Shown here one piece after another: positions 45,064-52,654 of a stretch of DNA of 64,000 bases. The notes beneath the pieces were generated by a model. The model ran no database searches and was not told the origin of the DNA. It saw nothing but the letters and a program-made list of their open reading frames with translations. Made by a program: the position numbers and the translations under genes. Each line of letters begins with the position of its first letter. The stretch's first letter is position 1. The stretch is taken from the NCBI RefSeq assembly GCF_019933155.2, contig NZ_CP082944.1:1242001-1306000 (forward strand), written 5' to 3'. The stretch comes from Metabacillus dongyingensis. Lineage in GTDB: Bacteria > Bacillota > Bacilli > Bacillales > Bacillaceae.

Positions 45064-46002
45064 TTGAATAAACGCAACCCCTATTTTCTTCTTGTTCTTG
45101 CGACAATTTTATGGGGAGGGAATTTTGTCATTGGCCGTGCCATAACAGAAAGCATGCCTCCATTTACCCTCTCCCTGCTCAGGTGGTGTACAGCATTCAT
45201 CATTTTTCTGCCCTTTGCATGGCCTCATTTAAAAAAAGAGCATGCACAATTAAAAAAGAACTGGCACATCCTGATTTTAATGTCTATAACAGGAATTGCA
45301 GGATTTAACAGCCTGCTTTATCTTGCGCTGCATTACACAACATCCATTAATGCTTCATTAGTAAATACGTCAACTCCGATTGTGATTTATATCCTGTCTT
45401 TTTTTACTCTCAGGGAGCAGCTGAACAGAAATCAGATGATCGGAACCGTTCTTTCACTTGCGGGGCTATTTTTTATTCTTTCAAAAGGATCTCTTGCAGT
45501 TCTTGTAAATTTCTCTTTTAATTTTGGAGACTTCATTGTCCTTGCCGCAGTTGTTTGCTGGAGCATCTATTCCATTTTAATAAAGCGTTATACAGGAATT
45601 TTACCTGGATACAGTACATTTCTCGTTTGTATAGCTGTCGGTATTCTCGTACTGCTTCCGTTTGCTTTTTATGAGACTTTCATTTTAAAGATTCCTATCC
45701 TGTGGTCAAGTTCTTCGGTTTTCACCATTTTATACACAGGAGTTTTTGCATCTATTGTTGCATTCATCTCCTGGAATACGGCTGTTGTAAGAGTAGGAGC
45801 AAATAAAGCGGGTATCTTTCTGAACTTGATTCCGGTCTTTGCCGTCATATTTGCTGTTTTATTTATTGGAGAAAAAATCATGTGGTATCAGCTTGCAGGG
45901 GGGCTTTCTGTCATAGCTGGAGTCTACCTTTCAGCAAGAACAATTCCGCTTGGGAAAAAGGAGAAAAAGATATTTTTAGGAGATAAGGGGTATGACAGGT
46001 GA
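45064..46002 (+). CDS. EamA/DMT-family transporter, second
   Basis: 312 residues, ten membrane helices in two EamA repeats: ILWGGNFVIGRAITESMPPF at residue 15 and INASLVNTSTPIVIYILSFF for repeat 1, and CWSIYSILIKRYTG and NLIPVFAVIFAVLFIGEKI for repeat 2. TTG start with AAAGGAATG ahead. A drug/metabolite exporter of unknown substrate; not closely similar to the one at 16912. Confidence 0.9.
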   Translation: MNKRNPYFLLVLATILWGGNFVIGRAITESMPPFTLSLLRWCTAFIIFLPFAWPHLKKEHAQLKKNWHILILMSITGIAGFNSLLYLALHYTTSINASLVNTSTPIVIYILSFFTLREQLNRNQMIGTVLSLAGLFFILSKGSLAVLVNFSFNFGDFIVLAAVVCWSIYSILIKRYTGILPGYSTFLVCIAVGILVLLPFAFYETFILKIPILWSSSSVFTILYTGVFASIVAFISWNTAVVRVGANKAGIFLNLIPVFAVIFAVLFIGEKIMWYQLAGGLSVIAGVYLSARTIPLGKKEKKIFLGDKGYDR

Positions 46003-46162
46003 AAAAAGCGGGCCGTTTTTTTCACGGCTTGGCACCTCTTATCTCTCTATTCGCCCTTCTTGAAGGCACCGTTTTTTCTAGTTTCATGATATATGACTGC
46101 ATTCTAATCCAAAGTGGGCCATTTTGTATAAGAAGGCCAGTAAGAATAATAAACTCTTATCG

Positions 46163-46810
46163 TTAGACATGTAAAAATCTAAAATAAACGAGAATGATTC
46201 CTAAATCTGCAAGCATGTGAGAAAGTACGGCAGGGATCAACGTCTGGAATTTATGGCGAAAATAACCCCAGACCATTCCTGCCAGGAAGACTGGTATGAC
46301 ACCTAGAAGGTTAATGGGCCAATTAAACAAAGAGATTAGAGACAGCATGTGATAAAGGCTGTAGAAAAAAGATGTAATCAGGAGCGTATTAAAAATATTC
46401 ATTTTTAGGATCAGATTGGCATACATGAATTCCCGCCAATAAATTTCTTCCAAAAGAGGATTGACGATCAGCAGGATCAGAATTAGCATGATTTGATGCC
46501 CGCCAGTAAAATTCCAGTCTATTAACAGCTTCTGAAGCTTTGCTGAATCAAAAAAGGTTTCAGAGAAAGCTGATACTGTGCCAAAGATTATGGCTAAAAA
46601 GATGATGCCAGTAATAAAACCAGTCAGCAAACCTTCTTTTGAGAATAATAGATTTCTCTCAGATTTAAGGCATTGACGGATTCTGGCGCCGGAGATCAGC
46701 AGAAGCCAGCCGTAAAACAGAAAAAATGTCAGGGGAACACTGTTTAATCCGTGCAGTCCCAAAGCAATCATGATCGTTGGCCCAATAAGAAGCAGCATGG
46801 ATTTTAACAC
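46163..46810 (-). CDS. CPBP-family intramembrane metalloprotease
   Basis: About 215 residues, 6-7 membrane helices. The family motifs are NPLLEEIYWREFMY (EE-x-x-x-R), SFFYSLYHMLSL (F-x-x-x-H), and a third motif SHMLADLG near the end. CPBP (Abi) proteins cleave prenylated or membrane peptides, or protect against bacteriocins. GTG at 46810 or ATG at 46798 are the likeliest starts, with AGAGGTGATGAG nearby. A longer frame to 46888 has no ribosome binding site. Confidence 0.8.
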   Translation of the reverse strand: MLKSMLLLIGPTIMIALGLHGLNSVPLTFFLFYGWLLLISGARIRQCLKSERNLLFSKEGLLTGFITGIIFLAIIFGTVSAFSETFFDSAKLQKLLIDWNFTGGHQIMLILILLIVNPLLEEIYWREFMYANLILKMNIFNTLLITSFFYSLYHMLSLISLFNWPINLLGVIPVFLAGMVWGYFRHKFQTLIPAVLSHMLADLGIILVYFRFLHV

Positions 46811-47028
46811 CTCATCACCTCTTCCAAATGCGTTCCATTTCTTCTTCTGGTTAAAGATGAAAAACACCTTCAAACAAAACCTTTTCATTTTTAATTTTGA
46901 TTTATCTTAAACCTGTTTTATTAACAAAATACTGACAAAATTAGCGGGAAATCTTCTTTATTCGACAAATTTCACATCTATTCTTGCAATGTTTTCTTAT
47001 TTTATGGCTTCCGCTGTAAACAGGAGTC

Positions 47029-47044
47029 GATATTTTTAAATATC
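47029..47044. promoter_or_regulatory. Dyad upstream of the sigH-like gene
   Basis: GATATTT-TT-AAATATC is a perfect 7-bp inverted repeat with a TT centre, about 70 bp ahead of the leader peptide start. The rest of 46811-47115 is A+T-rich without a gene. It may be a regulator site; which protein binds is unknown. Confidence 0.35.
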
Positions 47045-47115
47045 TTTCAAGTTCTATCTGGGGTAATATAAACATACTTCCTAGTTTCTAGTTTTTGGGA
47101 GGGATCATTATCATC

Positions 47116-47142
47116 ATGAAATCTGCGGAGGGATCTGTATGA
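47116..47142 (+). CDS. Eight-codon leader overlapping the sigH-like gene
   Basis: MKSAEGSV-stop, with GGGAGGG 12 bases ahead of the ATG. Its own sequence contains the GGAGGG that serves as ribosome binding site of the sigma factor. Its TGA overlaps that gene's ATG (ATGA). It could couple translation; it could also be chance. Confidence 0.35.
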   Translation: MKSAEGSV

Positions 47143-47789
47143 GTGTTACATTAGAAGTGAGGAAGATTGAAAGTTATGCTGAGTTGACAGATGAGATTTT
47201 GCTTGAACTCGTTCAAAAAGGAGATTCAGAATCGACCGACTTTTTAATCACCAAATATCGCAATTTTGTCAGGGCAAAAGCGAGCAGATATTTTCTCATA
47301 GGCGGAGAACGAGAAGATATCGTGCAAGAAGGAATGATTGGCCTATATAAAGCCATTCGTGACTTCAAAGTGGACAAGCAGGCTTCATTCAAGGCGTTTG
47401 CAGAATTATGCATTACCAGACAGATCATAACGGCCATTAAAACAGCCACCCGTCAAAAGCACACCCCTCTTAATTCCTATGTCTCTTTGTACAAGCCTCT
47501 TTTTGAAGATGATAACCACACGCTGCTCGACGTGATTCCAGGAACAAAAACAATGGATCCGGCAACCTTGATCATTAATCAGGAAAAAGCGCTGGATATT
47601 GAAATGAAAATGGCCGAAATGCTGAGTGATCTGGAAAGAAAAGTACTGGCCCTTTACATGGACGGACAATCATACGTTGAAATCTCCGAAGAGCTGAATA
47701 AGCACGTTAAATCAATAGACAATGCTCTCCAGCGGGTAAAGAGAAAACTCGAAAGATACATGGAGATGCGGGATTACAGCCTGATATAA
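47139..47789 (+). CDS. SigH-like sigma-70 family RNA polymerase sigma factor
   Basis: 216 residues. Region 2 holds LITKYRNFVRAKASRYFLIGG and EDIVQEGMIGLYKAIRDFK; then SFKAFAELCITRQIITAIKTATRQKH. Region 4 holds LSDLERKVLALYMDGQSYVEISEEL and HVKSIDNALQRVKRKLE. The regions are very close to SigH (Spo0H), the early-sporulation/stationary-phase sigma factor. The neighbours here (CPBP protease, WGR protein) are not the usual sigH context near rpmG, secE and nusG. It is therefore probably an additional SigH paralogue, or a relocated gene. Confidence 0.88.
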   Translation: MSVTLEVRKIESYAELTDEILLELVQKGDSESTDFLITKYRNFVRAKASRYFLIGGEREDIVQEGMIGLYKAIRDFKVDKQASFKAFAELCITRQIITAIKTATRQKHTPLNSYVSLYKPLFEDDNHTLLDVIPGTKTMDPATLIINQEKALDIEMKMAEMLSDLERKVLALYMDGQSYVEISEELNKHVKSIDNALQRVKRKLERYMEMRDYSLI

Positions 47790-47940
47790 AGATAGATATC
47801 AGAATAGCGTGAAAATGGACGGCATGACTTTAATCGGTGATGCTTTTTGTTTTGTTTGTTTTTTTCAGATATTAAAGAAATTGGCAGTCTTGTAAAATGT
47901 AAATAATAGATTATAAAATGAGAGGGTTTGATGAGGATTT

Positions 47941-48729
47941 ATGGAAATACTGCTTATATTCAATGCTGGAGCATCCAATAAATTTTGGAAGATAAAAGCA
48001 GAAGAGAACTCCTATACAATTACATACGGTAAGATAGGCACAGGCGGAGCAGTCAAAACTAAAACATTTGGGTCTGCTGAGATTTGTCAAAAAGAAGCTG
48101 AAAAACTAATACAGTCTAAGTTGAAAAAAGGCTATATTCCTTCTGAGGAAAGCGAGGGGATTATAAAAGAAAGCGCCATGATAGATAAAGCGTTTTGGGA
48201 TCTTTTGAAATGGGTTAAAAGCAAGGCTGAAGATAGTGAAGAGCAAATAGAGTATCTGATTGACTATTTATCCAAATTGAGTGTGAAAGACCTGATTAAA
48301 TTTGATTCTATTCTAAATCAGTACATGAACAAATCGTACACCTCAGACCTGTGGGCTGCTGCCTATACCATTTTGGGCGGATGTTCTGATGATTGTTTTG
48401 ACTATTTTAGAGCATGGCTTATTTTTCAAGGAAAAGATGTTTACGATAATGGCAATAAAGATCCAGAAAGTCTTATTCCTTTCCTTATAAAAATGGAAGA
48501 ACTTGATGATCTGCCGCAGTTAGAGGATTTATTATCTGCGGCATGCATGGCTTTTGAAGAAAAAACTGGTCACGATGATGAAGCCTATTACGATCTCTAT
48601 GAACAGCTTGCAGGGTTTGAGGAGCAGCCTGAATTAGAATTTGACTGGGATGAAGACGATGAGGAAGGTATGAAAAAGAGGTTTCCAAAGCTATGGGAAC
48701 GATATGGTGAAGTACCGGTCGAATGGTAG
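47941..48729 (+). CDS. WGR plus DUF4240 domain protein
   Basis: 262 residues. Residues 12-62 form a WGR domain (NKFWKIKAEENSYTITYGKIGTGG), a nucleic-acid-binding module also found in PARPs. Residues 80-200 resemble DUF4240 (DKAFWDLLKWVKSKAEDSEEQ, YTSDLWAAAYTILGGCSDDCFDYFRAWL). The tail is very acidic (FDWDEDDEEG). Role unknown, perhaps DNA-related. Confidence 0.85.
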   Translation: MEILLIFNAGASNKFWKIKAEENSYTITYGKIGTGGAVKTKTFGSAEICQKEAEKLIQSKLKKGYIPSEESEGIIKESAMIDKAFWDLLKWVKSKAEDSEEQIEYLIDYLSKLSVKDLIKFDSILNQYMNKSYTSDLWAAAYTILGGCSDDCFDYFRAWLIFQGKDVYDNGNKDPESLIPFLIKMEELDDLPQLEDLLSAACMAFEEKTGHDDEAYYDLYEQLAGFEEQPELEFDWDEDDEEGMKKRFPKLWERYGEVPVEW

Positions 48730-48730
48730 A

Positions 48731-48766
48731 AAAGCTTGCGGCGTTATAAGAGCCGCAAGTTTTTTT
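48731..48766 (+). terminator. Terminator after WGR gene
   Basis: CTTGCGGC and GCCGCAAG pair around GTTATAAGA, followed by seven T. Confidence 0.9.
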
Positions 48767-49140
48767 ATTGTCGGGCAGATAAGGTTTCAGGCTGTACTTT
48801 GAATTCTTTTATGTTCTTCAACTGATCCACAATCATAAAACTGACAATCACCAGCAGCAGCCATAAGCTGATTTTTCCGATATGGACAATTTCCCAGTGT
48901 TCTGATTTGGATTACCCATGCCCCAAAGAAAGTCGTAATATTTTCTGCTGTCCAAATGAAGAATCCTATTAGAAAAAAGAATAATGTAAGCGGCATGGAA
49001 TAGACAGTTTTTTTTATTGTGAAAGATACAAAAGACTTTAGGAAAACAAGAATGATCAGAAGTGAAGGGGTAAATATCGTGCCTCAATGTTATCTCAAGA
49101 TCCGCACCTGGCATTCGGATCTGCCTTTCGAAGCGGTCTC
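48765..49140 (-). pseudogene. Frameshifted C-terminal remnant of a DUF817 protein
   Basis: Reading the minus strand, one frame gives LLIILVFLKSFVSFTIKKT...MPLTLFFFLIGFFIWTAE and NITTFFGAWV, the DUF817 C-terminal signature. After the tryptophan the frame breaks. The rest (HWEIVHIGKISLWLLLVIV, SFMIVDQLKNIKEF) continues in another frame to a stop at 48765. Upstream of about 49085 the frame has stops and the first two thirds of the gene are absent. The order of the parts matches the family, so this is a decayed gene. Confidence 0.75.
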
Positions 49141-49222
49141 ACTTTTCTTAGTATGGTTGAAACGAATTGGGAAGTATATATAATTAAGCGATTTTCTTAT
49201 TGGACAATTGTAAAATAATTGC

Positions 49223-49269
49223 TTGACTTCTTTTGGTTACGAAAATATAATTACTTACATAAAGTAAGT
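49223..49269 (+). promoter_or_regulatory. catE promoter and operator
   Basis: TTGACT (49223-49228), a 17-bp spacer and TATAAT (49246-49251) form a near-consensus SigA promoter. Directly downstream, over the likely start point, is the dyad ACTTAC-ATAAA-GTAAGT (49253-49269). Its place suits a repressor, and catDE genes of B. subtilis are repressed by the MarR/DUF24 proteins YodB and CatR in response to quinones. Identity of the repressor here is inferred. Confidence 0.7.
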
Positions 49270-49302
49270 TGAACTATTATCATATTAAAGGGGGATTCAT
49301 TT

Positions 49303-50151
49303 ATGGAGTTTCATCAGCATCCGCATACGTATGTAGGTCAAGTCAGCATTAAAGTTCAGGATTTAAACAGGGCTCTAACGTTTTATCAGGATGTGATCGG
49401 CTTTAAAATTCTTGATCAAACTGAAAGGCATGCTAATTTAACAGCTGACGGCAAGACTGTTCTTCTGTCGCTTGAACAGCCGGAAAATATTTCACCTAAA
49501 CAGCCTCGAACAACTGGGCTTTATCATTTTGCTCTGCTGCTGCCTAACCGGTCAGACTTAGGCAGGGTGCTGCAGCATTTGGTTCAGATCAGCTATCCTA
49601 TTGGAGCATCCGATCATTATGTGAGTGAAGCCCTTTATTTAAATGATCCGGACGGCAACGGAATTGAAATTTATGCAGACCGTGCAGCATCAGAGTGGAC
49701 ATGGCAGGATGGTCAGGTTTCCATGGCTACAGAACCGCTTGATGCTCAAAGTGTTCTGGCTGAAGGGAAGGGTGAACCATGGACTGTTCTTCCTGATGAA
49801 ACAGTAATGGGACATATCCATCTGCACGTATCTGACTTGAAAGATACAGAAGAATTTTATGGAAAAGGTCTGGGATTTGAGGTTGTCACCCGTTACGGCA
49901 GACAGGCTTTATTCATGTCAACAGGCGGCTATCATCACCATATCGGTTTAAACACATGGGCTGGAGAAGGTGCCCCTGCTCCGTCCGAAAACAGCGTCGG
50001 GTTAAAATGGTTTACACTCGTCTTTCCGGATGAAGAAGCAAGAACTAAAGCTATTCAGCAATTAAAGCAGACAGGTGCAGACGTCTTGGAGGAAAACGGC
50101 GAGCTGATCACGGCAGACCCTTCCGGTAACCGGATTTTATTAAAAATTTAA
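49303..50151 (+). CDS. catE: Catechol 2,3-dioxygenase
   Basis: 282 residues with two glyoxalase/vicinal-oxygen-chelate domains: residues 10-125 (HTYVGQVSIKVQDLNRALTFY, LNDPDGNGIEIYAD) and 165-280 (MGHIHLHVSDLKDTEEFYG, YHHHIGLNTW). The metal site is formed by H166-region, the H in GGYHHHIG and the C-terminal Glu/Asp loop. It opens the ring of catechol for detoxification. B. subtilis CatE is paired with CatD (DoxX family); here a DoxX gene follows only after the 1.4-kb repeat array. AAAGGGGG precedes the ATG. Confidence 0.9.
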   Translation: MEFHQHPHTYVGQVSIKVQDLNRALTFYQDVIGFKILDQTERHANLTADGKTVLLSLEQPENISPKQPRTTGLYHFALLLPNRSDLGRVLQHLVQISYPIGASDHYVSEALYLNDPDGNGIEIYADRAASEWTWQDGQVSMATEPLDAQSVLAEGKGEPWTVLPDETVMGHIHLHVSDLKDTEEFYGKGLGFEVVTRYGRQALFMSTGGYHHHIGLNTWAGEGAPAPSENSVGLKWFTLVFPDEEARTKAIQQLKQTGADVLEENGELITADPSGNRILLKI

Positions 50152-50162
50152 TCACTGCTGCA

Positions 50163-50200
50163 GTCTTATTGGTGATGGCACCGGTAAGGCTTTTTTTTTG
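50163..50200 (+). terminator. Terminator after catE
   Basis: CTTATTGGTG and CACCGGTAAG pair with two GU wobbles around ATGG, followed by nine T. Confidence 0.8.
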
Positions 50201-50293
50201 TTTCAACTGAGAATAATGATTAAAGTTTGATTTGCAATGATTAGACTTAGATTTTCACTGATAGAATCTCTATTTTTACTGATATAAGAGCTA

Positions 50294-51738
50294 TGGAGCA
50301 CTAAAATTGGGTAAAAGCTGAAAAAAGTGTTCCAAAGTAGCAGAATGGAGCAGCAAAATTGGTTGAAAGCTGAAAAAAGTGTTCCAAAGTAGCAGAATGG
50401 AGCACCAAAACCGGGTAAAAGCTGAAAAAAGTGTTCCAAAGTAGCAGAATGGAGCACCAAAACCGGTTGAAAGCTGAAAAAAGTGTTCCAAAGTAGCAGA
50501 ATGGAGCACCAAAATTGGGTAAAAGCTGAAAAAAGTGTTCCAAAGTAGCAGAATGGAGCACCAAAATCGGTTGAAAGCTGAAAAAAGTGTTTCAAAGGAG
50601 CAGAATGGAACACCAAAATCGGTTAAAGTCTGAAAAATGTGTTCCAAAAGAGCAAAATAAAGCACTAAAACAGATTAAAGGCTGAAAAAAGTGTTTCAAA
50701 GTAGCAGAATGGAGCACCAAAATCGGTTGAAAGCTGAAAAAAGTGTTCCAAAGTAGCAGAATGGAGCACCAAAACCGGTTGAAAGCTGAAAAAAGTGTTC
50801 CAAAGGAGCAGGATGGAGCACCAAAATCGGTTAAAGGCTGAAAAAAGTGTTCCAAAAGAGGCAGAATGGAGCACCAAAACCGGTTGAAAGCAAAAAGTGT
50901 TCCAAAGTAGCAGAATGGAGCACTAAAATCGGTTAAAGGCTGAAAAAAGTTTCAAAGGAGCAGAATGAAGCACCAAAACCGGTTGAAAGCTGAAAAAAGT
51001 GTTCCAAAGTAGCAGAATGGAGCACCAAAACCGGGTAAAAGCTGAAAAAAGTGTTCCAAAAGAGCAGAATGGAGCACCAAAATCGGTTAAAGTCTGAAAA
51101 ATGTGTTCCAAAAGAGGCAGAATGGAGCACCAAAACCGGTTGAAAGCAAAAAGTGTTCCAAAGTAGCAGAATGGAGCACTAAAATCGGTTAAAGGCTGAA
51201 AAAAGTTTCAAAGGAGCAGAATGGAGCACCAAAACCGCTTGAAAGCTGAAAAAAGTGTTCCAAAGTAGCAGGATGGAGCACCAAAATCGGTTAAAGGCTG
51301 AAAAAAGTGTTCCAAAAGAGGCAGAATGGAGCACCAAAACCGGTTAAAGGCTGAAAAAAGTGTTTCAAAGGAGCAGAATGAAGCACCAAAACCGGTTGAA
51401 AGCTGAAAAAAGTGTTCCAAAGTAGCAGAATGGAGCACCAAAATTGGGTAAAAGCTGAAAAAAGTGTTTCAAAGGAGCAGAATGGAACACCAAAATCGGT
51501 TGAAAGCTGAAAAAAGTGTTCCAAAAGAGCAGAATGGAGCACCAAAATCGGTTGAAAGCTGAAAAAAGTGTTCCAAAGTAGCAGAATGGAGCACCAAAAC
51601 CGGGTAAAAGCTGAAAAAAGTGTACCAAAGTAGCAGAATGGAGCACTAAAATCGGTTAAAGGCTGAAAAAAGTGTTTCAAAGGAGCAGAATGAAGCACCA
51701 AAACCGGGTAAAGGCTAAAAAAGGTGTTCCAAAAGAGC
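50294..51738. repeat. 1.45-kb tandem array, 52-bp unit with GGAGCAC/GTGTTCC arms
   Basis: About 28 units of 52 bp. Each has GGAGCAC (or GGAACAC), then CAAAA-C/T-CGGTTGAAAGCTGAAA, then GTGTTCC 32 bp after the first arm and AAAGTAGCAGAAT before the next one (20 bp). Measured: 50295, 50327, 50347. Some units carry small deletions (for example near 50890, 50950 and 51150). The array starts with the first arm and ends with the second arm plus AAAAGAG. It lies between catE and the doxX-type gene. Because 52 is not a multiple of 3 and stops are rare, long minus-strand frames exist, but they are not genes. Confidence 0.95.
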
Positions 51739-51872
51739 CCTAGAACTCCGATCATCCCTGTTCAAACCCGTTTTCAAATACATCAAATAAAATTCAGAAA
51801 AAAATTCCATGAACATTGTGTGAAGCGGATTGATTTACCTATAAAGCCGGAGTATAGTAAGGGTATAGAAAG

Positions 51873-51962
51873 TTAGTGAAAATATTCACAAACTTTCTGG
51901 GCAAAGCTGGCTTGTCTAAGTTTTTTCCCTTTTTTTAACTTGATATGTGAAATAATTCACAA
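51873..51962 (+). promoter_or_regulatory. Two Rex- or Fnr-like operators upstream of the DoxX gene
   Basis: TTAGTGAAAATATTCACAA at 51873-51891 and ATGTGAAATAATTCACAA at 51945-51962. Both fit the Rex box TTGTGAA-N4-TTCACAA with one or two mismatches, and also TGTGA-N6-TCACA of the Fnr/CRP family. The second lies directly before the ribosome binding site, where a bound repressor such as Rex would block transcription. The gene is therefore probably controlled by NADH/NAD+ or oxygen limitation. Confidence 0.65.
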
Positions 51963-51978
51963 AAAGGAGATGTCTATT

Positions 51979-52491
51979 ATGGCATGGTTAAGAGGAACAA
52001 AGATGGCAATTGTTTGGACGGTTTTGCGGATCTGGCTTGGTATACAATGGTTTGAAGCAGGCATTGGAAAGATTACTGGCGGTTTTGATGCGACAGGTTA
52101 TGTACAGGGTGCAATTGCAAAAGCGGGAGGGGATCATCCTGCTGTACAAGGCTGGTATGCGGCATTTCTGAAACATGCACTTTTGCCGAATGCTGATCTG
52201 ATCAATTTTCTGGTTCCGTGGGGTGAAACGCTTGTTGGAATTGCTTTAGTTGCAGGGCTTGCAACACTCCCGGCTCTATTGGCAGGTGCATTCATGAATC
52301 TGAATTTCATGCTGTCTGGGACAACAAGCACAAATCCAATCCTCTACACCGCAGCTATGGTATTAATGGCAGCAGGTGCAGTAGCATGGTTTTATGGGGC
52401 TGACCGCTTTGCCATTCCATCTATCAAAAATTATTTGAAACGAACTAAAGGGCTGAAAAAAACGAATCAAAAACATGCAGCAGCTCATTAA
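51979..52491 (+). CDS. DoxX-family membrane protein
   Basis: 170 residues with four membrane helices. WTVLRIWLGIQWFEAGIGKITGGFDATGYVQGA is the DoxX/DoxD start, followed by FLVPWGETLVGIALVAGL and FMNLNFMLSGTTSTNP. DoxD is a subunit of thiosulfate:quinone oxidoreductase in archaea; other members (CatD, MhqP) act in quinone and thiol stress. ATG at 51979 has AAAAAGGAGATG 6 bases ahead. The C-terminus is basic and cytoplasmic. Confidence 0.87.
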   Translation: MAWLRGTKMAIVWTVLRIWLGIQWFEAGIGKITGGFDATGYVQGAIAKAGGDHPAVQGWYAAFLKHALLPNADLINFLVPWGETLVGIALVAGLATLPALLAGAFMNLNFMLSGTTSTNPILYTAAMVLMAAGAVAWFYGADRFAIPSIKNYLKRTKGLKKTNQKHAAAH

Positions 52492-52540
52492 TATAAGCCC
52501 GGCCCAGAGAGTGATAAAGGATTGAAGGCATTTCTATCTA

Positions 52541-52650
52541 GTGTCAGCGCCTCTTCGGTCACAGAATGGATCCGCCAGTAAAAGCAAAAAGCGCCTTTAC
52601 TGGCGGATTTTTATCTGCCTTTCGGAGCTGACCAAGGCGCTTGCACGGTT
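52541..52650. repeat. Dispersed intergenic repeat, copy C, with internal hairpin
   Basis: Begins GTGTCAGCGCCTCTTCGGTC and ends GGAGCTGACCAAGGCGCTTG. Inside, ATCCGCCAGTAAA and TTTACTGGCGGAT form a strong stem around 52568-52612, followed by TTTTTAT. It may end transcription of the DoxX gene. Ends match copies A and B. Confidence 0.7.
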
Positions 52651-52654
52651 CTAT

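Noticed and set aside
45999..46023. Terminator after the second EamA gene
   Set aside because: GTGAAAAAA and TTTTTTTCAC pair, but the stem is almost only A:T and no T run follows; not convincing.
50203..51755. Many overlapping minus-strand reading frames with peptides such as FGTLFSAFNRFWCSILLLWN
   Set aside because: They are the 52-bp repeat read in all three frames. They lack ribosome binding sites, have biased composition, and overlap one another.
52134..52331. Antisense frame in the DoxX gene
   Set aside because: Shadow of the DoxX coding sequence without a start signal.
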